Positions 43,948-52,411 of a DNA stretch of 64,000 nucleotides are shown here, one piece after another. The notes below the pieces were generated by a model. It worked only from the letters and a program-made list of their open reading frames with translations. It was not told where the DNA came from and searched no databases. This DNA comes from an uncultured Clostridia bacterium (GTDB lineage: Bacteria; Bacillota; Clostridia; Oscillospirales; CAG-272), in contig CANRMP010000004.1 in the NCBI GenBank assembly GCA_947631765.1, positions 1 through 64,000 on the forward strand, written 5' to 3'. How positions within the stretch are numbered: the stretch's first letter is position 1; each line of letters starts with the position of its first letter. The position numbers and the translations under genes were made by a program.

Positions 43948-46017
43948 TTATTCTTCCTCGTTTTTCGCCTGCTCGATGATCTTTTGAGCTATATTGCCGG
44001 GAACCTCGGCATATCTTTCAAAGCGGTATGTGTAGGACCCTCTGCCCTGCGTCATCGCGCGAAGTGAAATTGAGTAATCGGACATTTCTGCTTTCGGAAC
44101 CTCAGCCTCGACAATTGTGTATCCTCTCTTGTCGGGGTTCGGGTTCATGCCCATAACGCTTCCGCGGCGCTTGCTGTTGATATCTCCCATGACGTCGCCG
44201 ACCATTGCTTCCGGGACCGAAACTTTAAGCATTCCGACCGGCTCAAGAAGCACCGGGCTTGCTTGAGGAAGCCCCGCCTTGTATGCAAGGGAAGCCGCCA
44301 TCTTGAATGAAAGCTCGTTGGAGTCGACCTCGTGATACGAGCCGTCGAACAGGTCAGCCGCAAGATTTACAACCGGATATCCGGCAAGCACGCCCTTCTG
44401 CATTGCTTCCTGAAGTCCCTTTTCGACTGCCGGAAAATAGTTTTTCGGAACGCTTCCGCCCACAACGCTGGTTGTGAAGGTAAGTCCTTCCTCTGCTCCG
44501 GGCGAGAAGGTGATTTTGACGTGTCCGTACTGACCGTGTCCGCCCGACTGCTTCTTGTGCTTTCCTTCGCACTGAACCTTCTTCTTGATAGTCTCTCTGT
44601 ATTCGATTTTCGGCGTGGCAAGATCGACCGATATTCCGTTTCTGCTCTTCATTTTTGAAAGCACGACGTCAATTTGCATATCTCCCATACCGGATATGAG
44701 CATCTGCTTTGTCTCGGCGTTGTTTGAGAAACGAAGGGTCTTGTCCTCGTCAAGGAATTTTGAAATTCCCTGCGCTATCTTGTCCTCCTCGCCCTTTGCC
44801 TTGGGAAGCACCGCCATTGTATAGAAGGGCTCGGGGAAGATTATCGGAGCGTATCTTATATCCGAATCTCCGAGCGTTAAGGTGTCGTTGGTGTTGGTGT
44901 CGGTAAGCTTTGTAATGGCTCCGAGATCCCCGCAGCAGAGCGCGTCGACATCCGCGGTCTTTTTACCCCTTACCGTGGTAAAGCGCGCAAATTTCTCACT
45001 TGCCCCGGTGACGGTGTTGCGAAGCGTCATGCCGCTTGTGAGTCTTCCCTGCATGACCTTAAAATAGCTGGTTCTTCCGAATTGGTCTATTGTCGTCTTG
45101 TAGATAAAGATTGCGGGCGCGCCTTCGGTGTCAATTGTAATGTCGCTGATATTGCCGTCGGCGTCGACGACCTTTTCAACCTTCTTTGCGGTGTGGCGGG
45201 GGTAAGAATCCCTGATTATATCCATGAATATGTCAACGCCCCACATCTTGAGTGCGCTTCCGCTGAAAACAGGAGTGATTTCGCCGCTGATAATTCCTTC
45301 GTGCAGAGCGACAGACGCCTCTTCCTTGGTTATTTCCTCGCCTTCAAGGAATTTCATCATAAGATCTTCATCGGTAACGGCGATAGCCTCAAAGAGTCTT
45401 TCGCGGTACTTTTCGACCTTCGGCATGTACTCGGGATTGATTTCTCCCTCGGTGTGATTGCCCTTCTCGTCATAGACGTATTTTTTCATGTCTATAAGAT
45501 TGATAAACGCGCCCGAATGGGAGGCGGGAATAATGACGGGGCAGACCGATTTTCCGAAGGTATCCGAAAGGGCGTCAAGGTTCTGACTGAATCTTGCCTC
45601 GGGATCGTCGCATTTGTTGATAAAGAAAGCGGTCGGGAGCTTGGCGTGCGTGGCGTTGTCCCATGCTATTTCGGTTCCGACCTCGACGCCCGACTTTGCG
45701 TCAACCATGATAATTGCGCTGTCGGCAACCCTCAGAGCCGAAAGCACCTCACCGGAAAAATCAAGGAATCCGGGGGTGTCGAGCACGTTTATTTTTGAAT
45801 CTCCCCACACAACGTTCATAAGTGAGGTGTAGATCGAAAACTTTCTCTTTATCTCCTCGGGATCAAAGTCGCTGACGGTGTTGCCGTCCGCCGGTTTTCC
45901 CAGTCTGTCACTGCATTTTGCAAGATACAGCATAGCCTCGGCAAGGGAGGTCTTTCCCGAGCTTCCGTGACCTAAAAGACATATGTTGCGGATTTGTTTG
46001 GTGCTGAATTCAGCCAT
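43948..46017 (-). CDS. Elongation factor G paralogue (FusA2-like)
   Basis: 689 aa with all five EF-G domains. The P-loop is GHGSSGKTS (16-24), not the GHIDAGKTT of the main translation EF-G; DTPGFLDFSGE (G3) and NKCDDPEAR (G4) are intact. This P-loop form marks a second EF-G group (EF-G2-like) found in many bacteria beside canonical fusA; its role is not settled. The main fusA, normally with rpsL-rpsG, is not in this window. It has its own consensus-like promoter and a terminator. Confidence 0.88.
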   Translation of the reverse strand: MAEFSTKQIRNICLLGHGSSGKTSLAEAMLYLAKCSDRLGKPADGNTVSDFDPEEIKRKFSIYTSLMNVVWGDSKINVLDTPGFLDFSGEVLSALRVADSAIIMVDAKSGVEVGTEIAWDNATHAKLPTAFFINKCDDPEARFSQNLDALSDTFGKSVCPVIIPASHSGAFINLIDMKKYVYDEKGNHTEGEINPEYMPKVEKYRERLFEAIAVTDEDLMMKFLEGEEITKEEASVALHEGIISGEITPVFSGSALKMWGVDIFMDIIRDSYPRHTAKKVEKVVDADGNISDITIDTEGAPAIFIYKTTIDQFGRTSYFKVMQGRLTSGMTLRNTVTGASEKFARFTTVRGKKTADVDALCCGDLGAITKLTDTNTNDTLTLGDSDIRYAPIIFPEPFYTMAVLPKAKGEEDKIAQGISKFLDEDKTLRFSNNAETKQMLISGMGDMQIDVVLSKMKSRNGISVDLATPKIEYRETIKKKVQCEGKHKKQSGGHGQYGHVKITFSPGAEEGLTFTTSVVGGSVPKNYFPAVEKGLQEAMQKGVLAGYPVVNLAADLFDGSYHEVDSNELSFKMAASLAYKAGLPQASPVLLEPVGMLKVSVPEAMVGDVMGDINSKRRGSVMGMNPNPDKRGYTIVEAEVPKAEMSDYSISLRAMTQGRGSYTYRFERYAEVPGNIAQKIIEQAKNEEE

Positions 46018-46145
46018 TGTTCTTTCCTCTTTTCTCTTAAATCTGTTTCGATTTTGTATACTTTCATACGCCGCAATGCACAGCGCAAAATGTCATATTA
46101 TAAACGCCGCCCGATATTTCCCGCGCGTATTGACGTTACTTATAT

Positions 46146-46174
46146 AGTATACAGCAAAACTTGAATATTTGCAA
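46146..46174 (-). promoter_or_regulatory. Sigma-A promoter of the EF-G paralogue
   Basis: Minus strand TTGCAA (46169-46174) and TATACT (46146-46151), 17 bases apart, about 130 bases before the gene. Confidence 0.7.
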
Positions 46175-46338
46175 GAGTTTTTTTGTCATTTTTATTGCCT
46201 TTAAAATTAAATTTCCATTTTATTTTTGTGAATTTTGCACAAATAAGTTTGCAGTTTGCATAGTTTTGCCTTAAAATCGAGCCCAAACCGGCAAATAAAA
46301 GCTGTATATTTGCGCCGACCTCGCGCAAAAAAAGCAAA

Positions 46339-46388
46339 GCGCCGCACGGTCGGAGCAATACATTTTCGTATTTCCCGTTGTGCGGCGC
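46339..46388 (-). terminator. Possible terminator downstream of the 46.5 kb membrane protein
   Basis: GCGCCGCAC pairs with GTGCGGCGC across a 32 base loop; the minus strand then runs into TTTGC and a TTTTTTT tract. 140 bases past the stop of the small membrane protein gene. Confidence 0.5.
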
Positions 46389-46528
46389 TTATAATTAATT
46401 TAAAATTCAATATGGGATATTGCCCGAAGCGGTCACAGACACAAAATCGGAGCGCCGCCCGCGTTGCCGCTATAATAAAGTGCTCCATACTCAATTTGCC
46501 ATACGTTACCGCATTCATCGGCTTTTTA

Positions 46529-46831
46529 TCATTGCTGCTTGTAATATTTTTCTTGATCATTTAAAGCAACTGCGGAATAGGTTAAGAAATACAGATAACA
46601 AGCAATATAATTCTTTACAAGCGTAAATGTTCCGTTATCAAACAGCTGACCGAAAATAACATCAGATATTAAAAAGATAATAAAAAAGCACAAAGCTATA
46701 ATTAAAAAGTTTTTTAAAAACCGTGTTTTTGGAATCGGATATCTGTGATACATCAGAAGCCATTGAACGGTGATAACGACAAAATTAACAATCGGTATAA
46801 AAAGAATAATTTTTTGTGTTTTAACAGACAT
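46529..46831 (-). CDS. Small membrane protein of unknown function
   Basis: 100 aa with three hydrophobic segments (about 7-26, 40-62, 74-90) and charged ends, so probably spans the membrane three times. Family not recognised. GAGGAAAAGAGG lies 8 bases before the ATG, which supports it as real. It follows the Gfo/Idh gene by 96 bases on the same strand. Confidence 0.65.
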   Translation of the reverse strand: MSVKTQKIILFIPIVNFVVITVQWLLMYHRYPIPKTRFLKNFLIIALCFFIIFLISDVIFGQLFDNGTFTLVKNYIACYLYFLTYSAVALNDQEKYYKQQ

Positions 46832-46927
46832 AAAATATGCCTCTTTTCCTCTTGAATATCGCTGTTACCGGCGTTTATGTACGCCCGCCGCTTCGTGCCG
46901 ATGAGCAAAAAGCTTGCTTTTTTAAGC

Positions 46928-47902
46928 TTAATATCGCAGAGTCTCTTTCCTTCCGCTTTCATATGAACGGTAAGCGGCGCTCATAAGCTTGGTGAGCATT
47001 ACCGCCTCGTCTATTGAAAACATGGTATTTTCGGTGTTATTTACAATGCTTGAGACGAAATAGTCAACAGGGTGAGGAAGGTCGCGGGGAAGGTCGGGGA
47101 TAATCCAGCCGCCCGATTCTCTTGTGCGGTATTTTACGCTCGAATCCTGAACAATGAGATAGCCGTCGGTGCCGCTGACTTCAAGCGTCAAGGGGTCTCC
47201 CCAGGTCATAAAGCCCGTCTCGCTTACCCCTATAGCTCCTCCTTCAAACTCAATGACCGAAACTGCGTTGTCCTCCACACCTCTGCCCGTCATTTCGGTA
47301 AAGCATGAAGAGACCTTCACGGGTTTGCCGAGAATCCACATGAGCATGTACATGGGATGCGCGCCGAGATCCACCATTGCGCCGCCTCCGCACTCTTTTT
47401 TGCTGTAAAAGTGGGGAGGAAGCCAATTATCGACCGAGCCGGTGTGCGCCTTGCGGAACTTGGCATAGCTGACCCTTCCGAGCTTTCCCGCCTCAACAAG
47501 CGATTTGGCAAAGAGGAAGCCTCTTTCCCTCTCGTGGGGAAATGAAATCGTAAAATGCACGTTGTTTTTCTTTACCGCCTCTGCAATTGCCTCGGCGTCA
47601 TCATCATAAAGGGCAAGCACCTTTTCGGTGTAAATATGCTTTTTTGCCTCTGCCGCCTTGACAATAAGCTCTCTGTGCATATCAGTCGAGGAGGTAATAA
47701 CAACGGCGTCAACCACGCTGTCGCTTAAGATATCAGCGTAATTTTCGACAAAGGGGACTCCGAGCGACTTTGCCGCCTTTTCTCCCCTCTCCCTGTCGTT
47801 GTCCCAGACAGCGACAATTCGGCTTTCGGAATTATTGTTTATTCTTCCGGCATATTCGCCCGCATGAACATGCCATGTACCCACAAGTGCAACGTTAATC
47901 AT
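46928..47902 (-). CDS. Gfo/Idh/MocA family oxidoreductase
   Basis: 324 aa NAD(P)-dependent sugar or inositol dehydrogenase type. Rossmann start NVALVGTWHVHAGEYA, then EKVLALYDDDAE in place of the usual EKP motif (EKV here), and MVDLGAHPMYMLMWILG with the conserved His region. Substrate unknown. ATG 47902 is preceded by GGGTGAT. Starts 17 bases after the glucokinase gene, so a carbohydrate-related pair. Confidence 0.85.
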   Translation of the reverse strand: MINVALVGTWHVHAGEYAGRINNNSESRIVAVWDNDRERGEKAAKSLGVPFVENYADILSDSVVDAVVITSSTDMHRELIVKAAEAKKHIYTEKVLALYDDDAEAIAEAVKKNNVHFTISFPHERERGFLFAKSLVEAGKLGRVSYAKFRKAHTGSVDNWLPPHFYSKKECGGGAMVDLGAHPMYMLMWILGKPVKVSSCFTEMTGRGVEDNAVSVIEFEGGAIGVSETGFMTWGDPLTLEVSGTDGYLIVQDSSVKYRTRESGGWIIPDLPRDLPHPVDYFVSSIVNNTENTMFSIDEAVMLTKLMSAAYRSYESGRKETLRY

Positions 47903-47919
47903 AATATCACCCACATTTT

Positions 47920-48876
47920 TTATTTTCCGATGCAAAGAGCGGCGCCGCCGATAATTCCGGCGTCATTGCCGAGCGTTGCACGCACAATCTTTGTTTGCAG
48001 CTTGCTGTTTCTTGCAAAGTTCTCACGGTATACTATCTCACGAAGAGGCGCGAAAAGGGGCTCGCCTTCGTTGCAAACTCCGCCGCCGATACATATAACC
48101 TCAGGCTGGAAAACATTCATAATGTTTGTTATACCGGTTGCAAGGTACTTTATGTACATTTCGCAGACCTCGGTCGCCGCCTTGTCATGATACTTTTTCA
48201 TAGCAAGAAAGGCTGATTTTCCGCTTATTTTGTCAAGGCTTTCACAAAGCTCCCAAAGCGCTGTGTCCTTGGTCTTTTCCATTTTTTCTCTTGTCATTTT
48301 GATAAGACCTGTTGCGCTGCTGTACGCCTCCCAACAGCCGCGACGTCCGCACGTACAGGGGCGACCGTCTGTTTCAATAACGATGTGACCTATTTCCGCT
48401 CCGGCGTGGTTAAAGCCAGAATAGATCTTGCCGTCAATAACAATGCCTCCGCCGACTCCCGTTCCGAGAGTCACCATGACCGCGGACTTTGCGCCCTTTG
48501 CCGAGCCGGCAAGCACCTCTCCGAGGGCTGCCGCATTGGCGTCGTTGTCAAGGTAGACCTTGTCAATTCCGAGAAACTCTTTTATCTTATCCACCATCGG
48601 ATAGTTAAGCATCGGAATGTTGTTTGAAAACTCAACAATACCGGTGTCGCTGTTTGCGGTTCCGGGCGAGGCGATGCCGCACGCCGCCACGTCGCTTAGC
48701 GGTATGTTGTTTTCGCTTGCAAGCTTCTTGCAAAGGTTTGCCATATCCGCCGCTATCTCATCCGTGGGTCTTCCCACAAGGGTGGGGGTGCTGGACTTGG
48801 CGATAAGGTTTAAATTTTCGTCAACAATGCCTGCTGCAATATTGGTTCCTCCAAGGTCGATTCCAAAATAATACAT
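47920..48876 (-). CDS. glcK: ROK family glucokinase
   Basis: 318 aa. ATP-binding GIDLGGTNIAAG (5-16), catalytic DNDANAAALGE, and the ROK zinc motif CTCGRRGCWEAY preceded by HAGAEIGHIV. It phosphorylates glucose, or a related hexose or hexosamine. Sugar choice cannot be read off with certainty. Operon partner of the Gfo/Idh gene; hprK, the regulator of carbon catabolite control, is 1.5 kb away on the other strand. Confidence 0.9.
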   Translation of the reverse strand: MYYFGIDLGGTNIAAGIVDENLNLIAKSSTPTLVGRPTDEIAADMANLCKKLASENNIPLSDVAACGIASPGTANSDTGIVEFSNNIPMLNYPMVDKIKEFLGIDKVYLDNDANAAALGEVLAGSAKGAKSAVMVTLGTGVGGGIVIDGKIYSGFNHAGAEIGHIVIETDGRPCTCGRRGCWEAYSSATGLIKMTREKMEKTKDTALWELCESLDKISGKSAFLAMKKYHDKAATEVCEMYIKYLATGITNIMNVFQPEVICIGGGVCNEGEPLFAPLREIVYRENFARNSKLQTKIVRATLGNDAGIIGGAALCIGK

Positions 48877-48924
48877 ATTAACTCCGTTCCGCCGCTTTGC
48901 GGCTTTAAAAAAATCTTTTATAAT

Positions 48925-48945
48925 AAACGCCCTTGTGCGGCGTTT
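48925..48945 (-). terminator. Terminator after mrnC
   Basis: AAACGCC / GGCGTTT stem with a 7 base loop and T-rich tail on the minus strand (TTATTATAAAAGATTTTTTT). Confidence 0.7.
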
Positions 48946-48999
48946 TTATTATTTTTATCGGGTTTGTAGGGGCTTTGTGGGTTAACTTGGTTTGCCCCG

Positions 49000-49389
49000 C
49001 TATTCTTTTTTCCCGTCAATGACGTCCCTATAGCAAAGGTCGAAAAGATAGTCAAGGCGCGAATGCTCTCCCTGCAAATAAAGGTAAGCAAAGAGTGCCT
49101 CAAGTCCCGTTGCCCTTCTGTACTCGGCAGAAGAGGCGCTTTTGGGGGCGGAAATTTTGCTGTTGTTCCTTGCCCGCCTGAATATTTCCGCTTCCTTTTC
49201 GTCAAGCTCCGGCAATATATTTTCCAGCGCCTTTGATTGGGCGCTTGCCTTGACGTATTCTTTTGAAAGTTCGTTGAGCCTTCCGACGCCTGTAACTCCG
49301 GCGGCAACAAGGCGATATCTTACCATAAGCTCTATAACGGCATCCCCGAGATAGGCAAGCTCAAGGCTTCCGAGCATGTGAGGTTCCAT
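49000..49389 (-). CDS. mrnC: Mini-ribonuclease 3
   Basis: 129 aa RNase III domain alone, with no dsRNA-binding domain: the Mini-III form that matures 23S rRNA ends. LAYLGDAVIELMVR includes the catalytic acidic residues, and ATGLEALFAYLYL matches the second metal site region. ATG 49389 is preferred; a GTG at 49413 is possible. Usually lies by cysS in Firmicutes; here it is between glucokinase and secG. Confidence 0.9.
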   Translation of the reverse strand: MEPHMLGSLELAYLGDAVIELMVRYRLVAAGVTGVGRLNELSKEYVKASAQSKALENILPELDEKEAEIFRRARNNSKISAPKSASSAEYRRATGLEALFAYLYLQGEHSRLDYLFDLCYRDVIDGKKE

Positions 49390-49470
49390 ATGGAAATTTG
49401 CCTTTCGAAACACGGTTTTTCAATTTATTTTACCATTTGCAGTCCGACTTGTCAAGCGCTTTTTAAATAA

Positions 49471-49497
49471 AACGCCAAGTACCGTGCTTTTGGCGTT
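49471..49497 (-). terminator. Terminator after secG
   Basis: AACGCCAA / TTGGCGTT with TTTTATTT on the minus strand. A second weaker hairpin, AACTGCCGAAGT against ACTCCGACAGTT, lies nearer the stop at 49532-49559. Confidence 0.75.
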
Positions 49498-49577
49498 AGA
49501 CTTAGCAAAAAACGCAGCTGAAAAATAAAAAAACTGCCGAAGTTTTTACTCCGACAGTTGTGTAAAGCTTTGTTATT

Positions 49578-50009
49578 TTATTCAGCCGGTTCTGGCTCGT
49601 TTGAAGAGCTGTCCGTGGCGTCGGTGTTTTCGGACGACGCTGTAGTGGCTGTGGTTGAAGTGCTCGTTGAAGCGCTCGTCGATGCGCTTGTCGTAACGGT
49701 CGTTGTCACGGCGGGGAGCTTCGCATCGGGATCGTCAAGTGCGTCGTCGTCATATCGAATATGTCCTCGACCTATCTGGAAAGCGAACATGACAAGAATA
49801 ATAACGACAAACACAATTGAAAGGATTATTGTCAGTCTTGAAAGATTCTTATCCGCGTCCTTACCCTTCGATTTTCCGAAAAAGGTTTCGGCTCCGCCGG
49901 CAATAACGCCCGACAGGCGGTCATTTTTACTGCTTTGCAAAAGAACAACCGTGACGAGAACTATCGCCGCAAGTATTAGTATTACTCCGAGTACAATTTC
50001 CAGTGCCAT
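49578..50009 (-). CDS. secG: Preprotein translocase subunit SecG with Ser/Thr-rich tail
   Basis: 143 aa. Two membrane helices (about 4-23 and 58-78) around the conserved LLQSSKNDRLSGVIAGGAE loop mark SecG, an accessory of SecYE. The core is normal, but about 55 extra residues follow: an acidic segment then a run of Ser/Thr/Ala ending in NEPEPAE. By E. coli SecG topology that tail would face outward. It follows a tRNA gene with its own terminator. Confidence 0.88.
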   Translation of the reverse strand: MALEIVLGVILILAAIVLVTVVLLQSSKNDRLSGVIAGGAETFFGKSKGKDADKNLSRLTIILSIVFVVIILVMFAFQIGRGHIRYDDDALDDPDAKLPAVTTTVTTSASTSASTSTSTTATTASSENTDATDSSSNEPEPAE

Positions 50010-50088
50010 TTCATTTCCTCCACTTTCGCCTTGGCAAACTATCTTAAGCTAACGGTGCCATCTATATAAAAACAGTTAACACAAAAAT

Positions 50089-50113
50089 AAAATCGCGTTG
50101 GATGGCGCGATTT
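50089..50113 (-). terminator. Terminator directly after the CAU tRNA
   Basis: AAAATCGCG-CCATCCAA-CGCGATTTT stem-loop then ATTTTTG on the minus strand, starting at the tRNA CCA end. Confidence 0.85.
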
Positions 50114-50190
50114 TGGTGGGCCATCAGGGACTCGAACCCCGGACCGACCGGTTATGAGCCGGTAGCTCTAACCAACTGAGCTAATGGCCC
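50114..50190 (-). tRNA. tRNA with CAU anticodon (Met or lysidine-type Ile2)
   Basis: A full cloverleaf on the minus strand: acceptor GGGCCAT/ATGGCCC, D-arm, anticodon stem CCGGC/ACCGG-type around CTCATAA, T-arm with GGTTCGAGTCC, and encoded CCA. The CAU anticodon fits elongator tRNA-Met or tRNA-Ile2 and I cannot separate them by eye. It lacks the initiator features (no three G-C pairs at the anticodon stem base). Confidence 0.92.
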
Positions 50191-50209
50191 TCTTTTAAAG
50201 GCATTACGT

Positions 50210-50238
50210 AGTATACCACAAGAAATTTACTTTGTCAA
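50210..50238 (-). promoter_or_regulatory. Sigma-A promoter of the CAU tRNA
   Basis: Minus strand TTGACA (50233-50238) and TATACT (50210-50215), 17 bases apart, 20 bases before the tRNA 5' end. Near-perfect consensus. Confidence 0.88.
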
Positions 50239-50276
50239 TACCTATTTTCAAAAAATTTAGAATTTCGGGCACAATA

Positions 50277-50305
50277 TTGACAAATTCGCCTGAATGTATT
50301 ATTAT
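50277..50305 (+). promoter_or_regulatory. Sigma-A promoter for hprK
   Basis: TTGACA (50277-50282) and TATTAT (50300-50305), 17 bases apart, 45 bases before the start codon. Confidence 0.75.
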
Positions 50306-50349
50306 TATAATGATACAAAACGGCAAGTCGCGTTATAAGGAGTGAGTTT

Positions 50350-51321
50350 ATGAGCAAATCACAGCAGAAATATCACGTCAGTCTTCAATCGGTCATAAAA
50401 ACCTTTGACCTTGAAAAGCTGTATGAATATGAAGGAGAGGTAAAAATATACAGCATGGAGGTTAACCGCCCCGGACTGTCCCTTATAGGATACTTCGAGC
50501 TTTTCGACCCCATGAGAATCGAAATACTCGGAAAGGTGGAATGCTCTTGGCTCAATGCGCTGAGCAAAGAAGAGCAGGAGCAAACGCTCTACAATCTTAT
50601 GTCAAGAAAGCCGGTGGCGGTAATTGTGACGAGAAATCTTGAGGTCACCGACGCTTATGTGAACACCGCAAAACAGTTTAACGTACCTCTTTTGCGCACT
50701 CCCACTCAGACCTCGGAGTTTATGGCGTCCCTTATTTCCTATCTTAACAACTGCCTTGCTCCGCGTGTTACAAGGCACGGAGTGTTTGTCGAGATATACG
50801 GTGAAGGCGTGCTTATTACCGGAGACAGCGGAGTCGGTAAATCCGAAACCGCCATTGAGCTTGTAAAGCGCGGGCACCGTCTCATTGCCGACGACGTTGT
50901 GGAGATAAGAAAAATCTCCTCCGGCATACTTGTCGGAAGCGCGCCCGAGCTGCTTCGGCACTATGTTGAGCTTCGCGGCATCGGAATTGTGGATATTCAC
51001 CGCATTTTCGGTATGGGCGCCGTCAAGCTCAGCGAAAAAATCGATCTTGTAGTCAATCTCGAGCCTTGGGAGGTATACAAGAACTATGACCGCTTGGGGC
51101 TTGAAAATGAGTACATGGACATAATGGGCATAAAGGTCCCTCAATATACAATTCCGGTGCACCACGGGCGCAACCTTGCGGTGATTATGGAAATTGCGGC
51201 AATGAATCACCGTCAGAAGAAAATGGGCTTTAACACCGCCGAAGAATTCAGCGCGCGCCTTATGGAAAGGTCAAATTCCTCCTCGGATGAGGATGAGGAT
51301 ATCGGACCGATTGAATATTAA
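50350..51321 (+). CDS. hprK: HPr kinase/phosphorylase
   Basis: 323 aa. N-terminal regulatory domain then a P-loop kinase domain with His143 (TRHGVFVEI), Walker A GDSGVGKS (158-165), ADDVVEI, and the HprK signature ELRGIGIVDIHRIFGMGAV. It phosphorylates Ser46 of HPr to set carbon catabolite repression. Its usual partner lgt is not adjacent. The C-terminal end is acidic and Ser-rich. Own promoter upstream. Confidence 0.95.
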   Translation: MSKSQQKYHVSLQSVIKTFDLEKLYEYEGEVKIYSMEVNRPGLSLIGYFELFDPMRIEILGKVECSWLNALSKEEQEQTLYNLMSRKPVAVIVTRNLEVTDAYVNTAKQFNVPLLRTPTQTSEFMASLISYLNNCLAPRVTRHGVFVEIYGEGVLITGDSGVGKSETAIELVKRGHRLIADDVVEIRKISSGILVGSAPELLRHYVELRGIGIVDIHRIFGMGAVKLSEKIDLVVNLEPWEVYKNYDRLGLENEYMDIMGIKVPQYTIPVHHGRNLAVIMEIAAMNHRQKKMGFNTAEEFSARLMERSNSSSDEDEDIGPIEY

Positions 51322-51463
51322 ACTAATTTTTCCCGCAAAATAATGCTTTTGTCTGCGAAAAACTCAAAATATTCGGGTTAATATGTATAAGCTAAACCGC
51401 AAAGGCGACCTTGCGGCAAGTATACTTACAAAAAATATATAAAAAAAGAAACGGGTGAAAACA

Positions 51464-52411
51464 ATGAGTCTTACGGTAAAAGGACTTTCAAAAAAATACG
51501 GGGACAAAACTGCCCTCACCGATCTCAGCTTTTCAATGGAAAAGCCGGGAGTATATGCGATTCTCGGCACCAACGGCGCAGGAAAAACAACCGCCCTACG
51601 CATGATGCTCGGAATGCTCAGCAGAGATTCGGGAGAGGTGCTGTGGAACAATTCTCCCCTTGACACCAGAACATGCAACGTTGGGTATCTTGCCGAGGAA
51701 AGAGGGCTTTACCCGAAATATCCGATACTTGACCAGCTGCTCTATTTTGCCTCGCTCAAGGGGGTAAGCAAAGCGGCGGCACTCGAAAAAATCAAGAGCC
51801 TTGCCGCGCGGCTTGAGGTGGAAGAATATATTTTCCCGCAAACCGTCTATACTTCAAGCGGCAAAATGGCAAAAAAAGTGAAGCCGAAAAAGCCGGATCA
51901 GCTTTCTAAGGGTAATCAACAAAAAATCCAGTTCATGATCACCCTTATTTCCGACCCCGAGCTTATAATCCTTGACGAACCGATGTCCGGACTTGACCCG
52001 GTCAATACCGACCTGTTCCGCAGTATGATCCGCGAGGAAATAGACAAGGGCAAATATATAATCATGTCAAGCCATCAGATGCCGACTGTTGAGGAATTTT
52101 GCAGTGATATTGTAATTCTTGACAAGAGCCGGGTTGTGCTTCAAGGCAATCTCAACGAAATAAAAAAGAGCTACGGGCGAATCCGTCTTTCACTTAAAGC
52201 CGAGCGTGACATTTCGGATATTATAAAGGAAGAAAATATTCTCTGCCTCTCCCGCAAGGAAAACGAGTACGAACTGAAGGTAAGCGGCGAAAAGCAGGCA
52301 AACGACCTTCTTTTCAGGCTTATTTCAGAAAAGGTCACCGTTATAAAGTTTGACCTTCGCGAGCCCTCTCTCCATGAAATATTTGTGTCAAAGGTGGGAG
52401 CGGAGCAATGA
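51464..52411 (+). CDS. ABC transporter ATP-binding protein (NatA-like)
   Basis: 315 aa. Walker A GTNGAGKTT (about 36-44), signature LSKGNQQKI, Walker B LIILDEPMSGLDP and the switch His in MSSHQM are complete. The C-terminal 90 residues match the DUF4162-type tail of ABC-2 exporters. I take ATG 51464 over the in-frame GTG 51455; GGGTG lies upstream. It overlaps the first permease by 4 bases. Confidence 0.9.
   Translation: MSLTVKGLSKKYGDKTALTDLSFSMEKPGVYAILGTNGAGKTTALRMMLGMLSRDSGEVLWNNSPLDTRTCNVGYLAEERGLYPKYPILDQLLYFASLKGVSKAAALEKIKSLAARLEVEEYIFPQTVYTSSGKMAKKVKPKKPDQLSKGNQQKIQFMITLISDPELIILDEPMSGLDPVNTDLFRSMIREEIDKGKYIIMSSHQMPTVEEFCSDIVILDKSRVVLQGNLNEIKKSYGRIRLSLKAERDISDIIKEENILCLSRKENEYELKVSGEKQANDLLFRLISEKVTVIKFDLREPSLHEIFVSKVGAEQ

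Larger units (their letters stand above)
46018..46528. other. 511 base intergenic region
   Basis: Holds the EF-G paralogue promoter (46146-46174) and a hairpin (46339-46388). AT-rich. Frames crossing it lack ribosome sites and family-like sequence, so I call no gene. Confidence 0.6.

Noticed and set aside
46207..46564. Frames of about 100-117 residues on both strands in the 46.0-46.5 kb gap
   Set aside because: They overlap each other and a terminator-like hairpin, run into the real small membrane protein gene, and lack ribosome sites.
50114..50190. Initiator tRNA-fMet
   Set aside because: Acceptor ends in a G-C first pair and the anticodon stem lacks three consecutive G-C pairs next to the loop, so elongator Met or Ile2 fits better.
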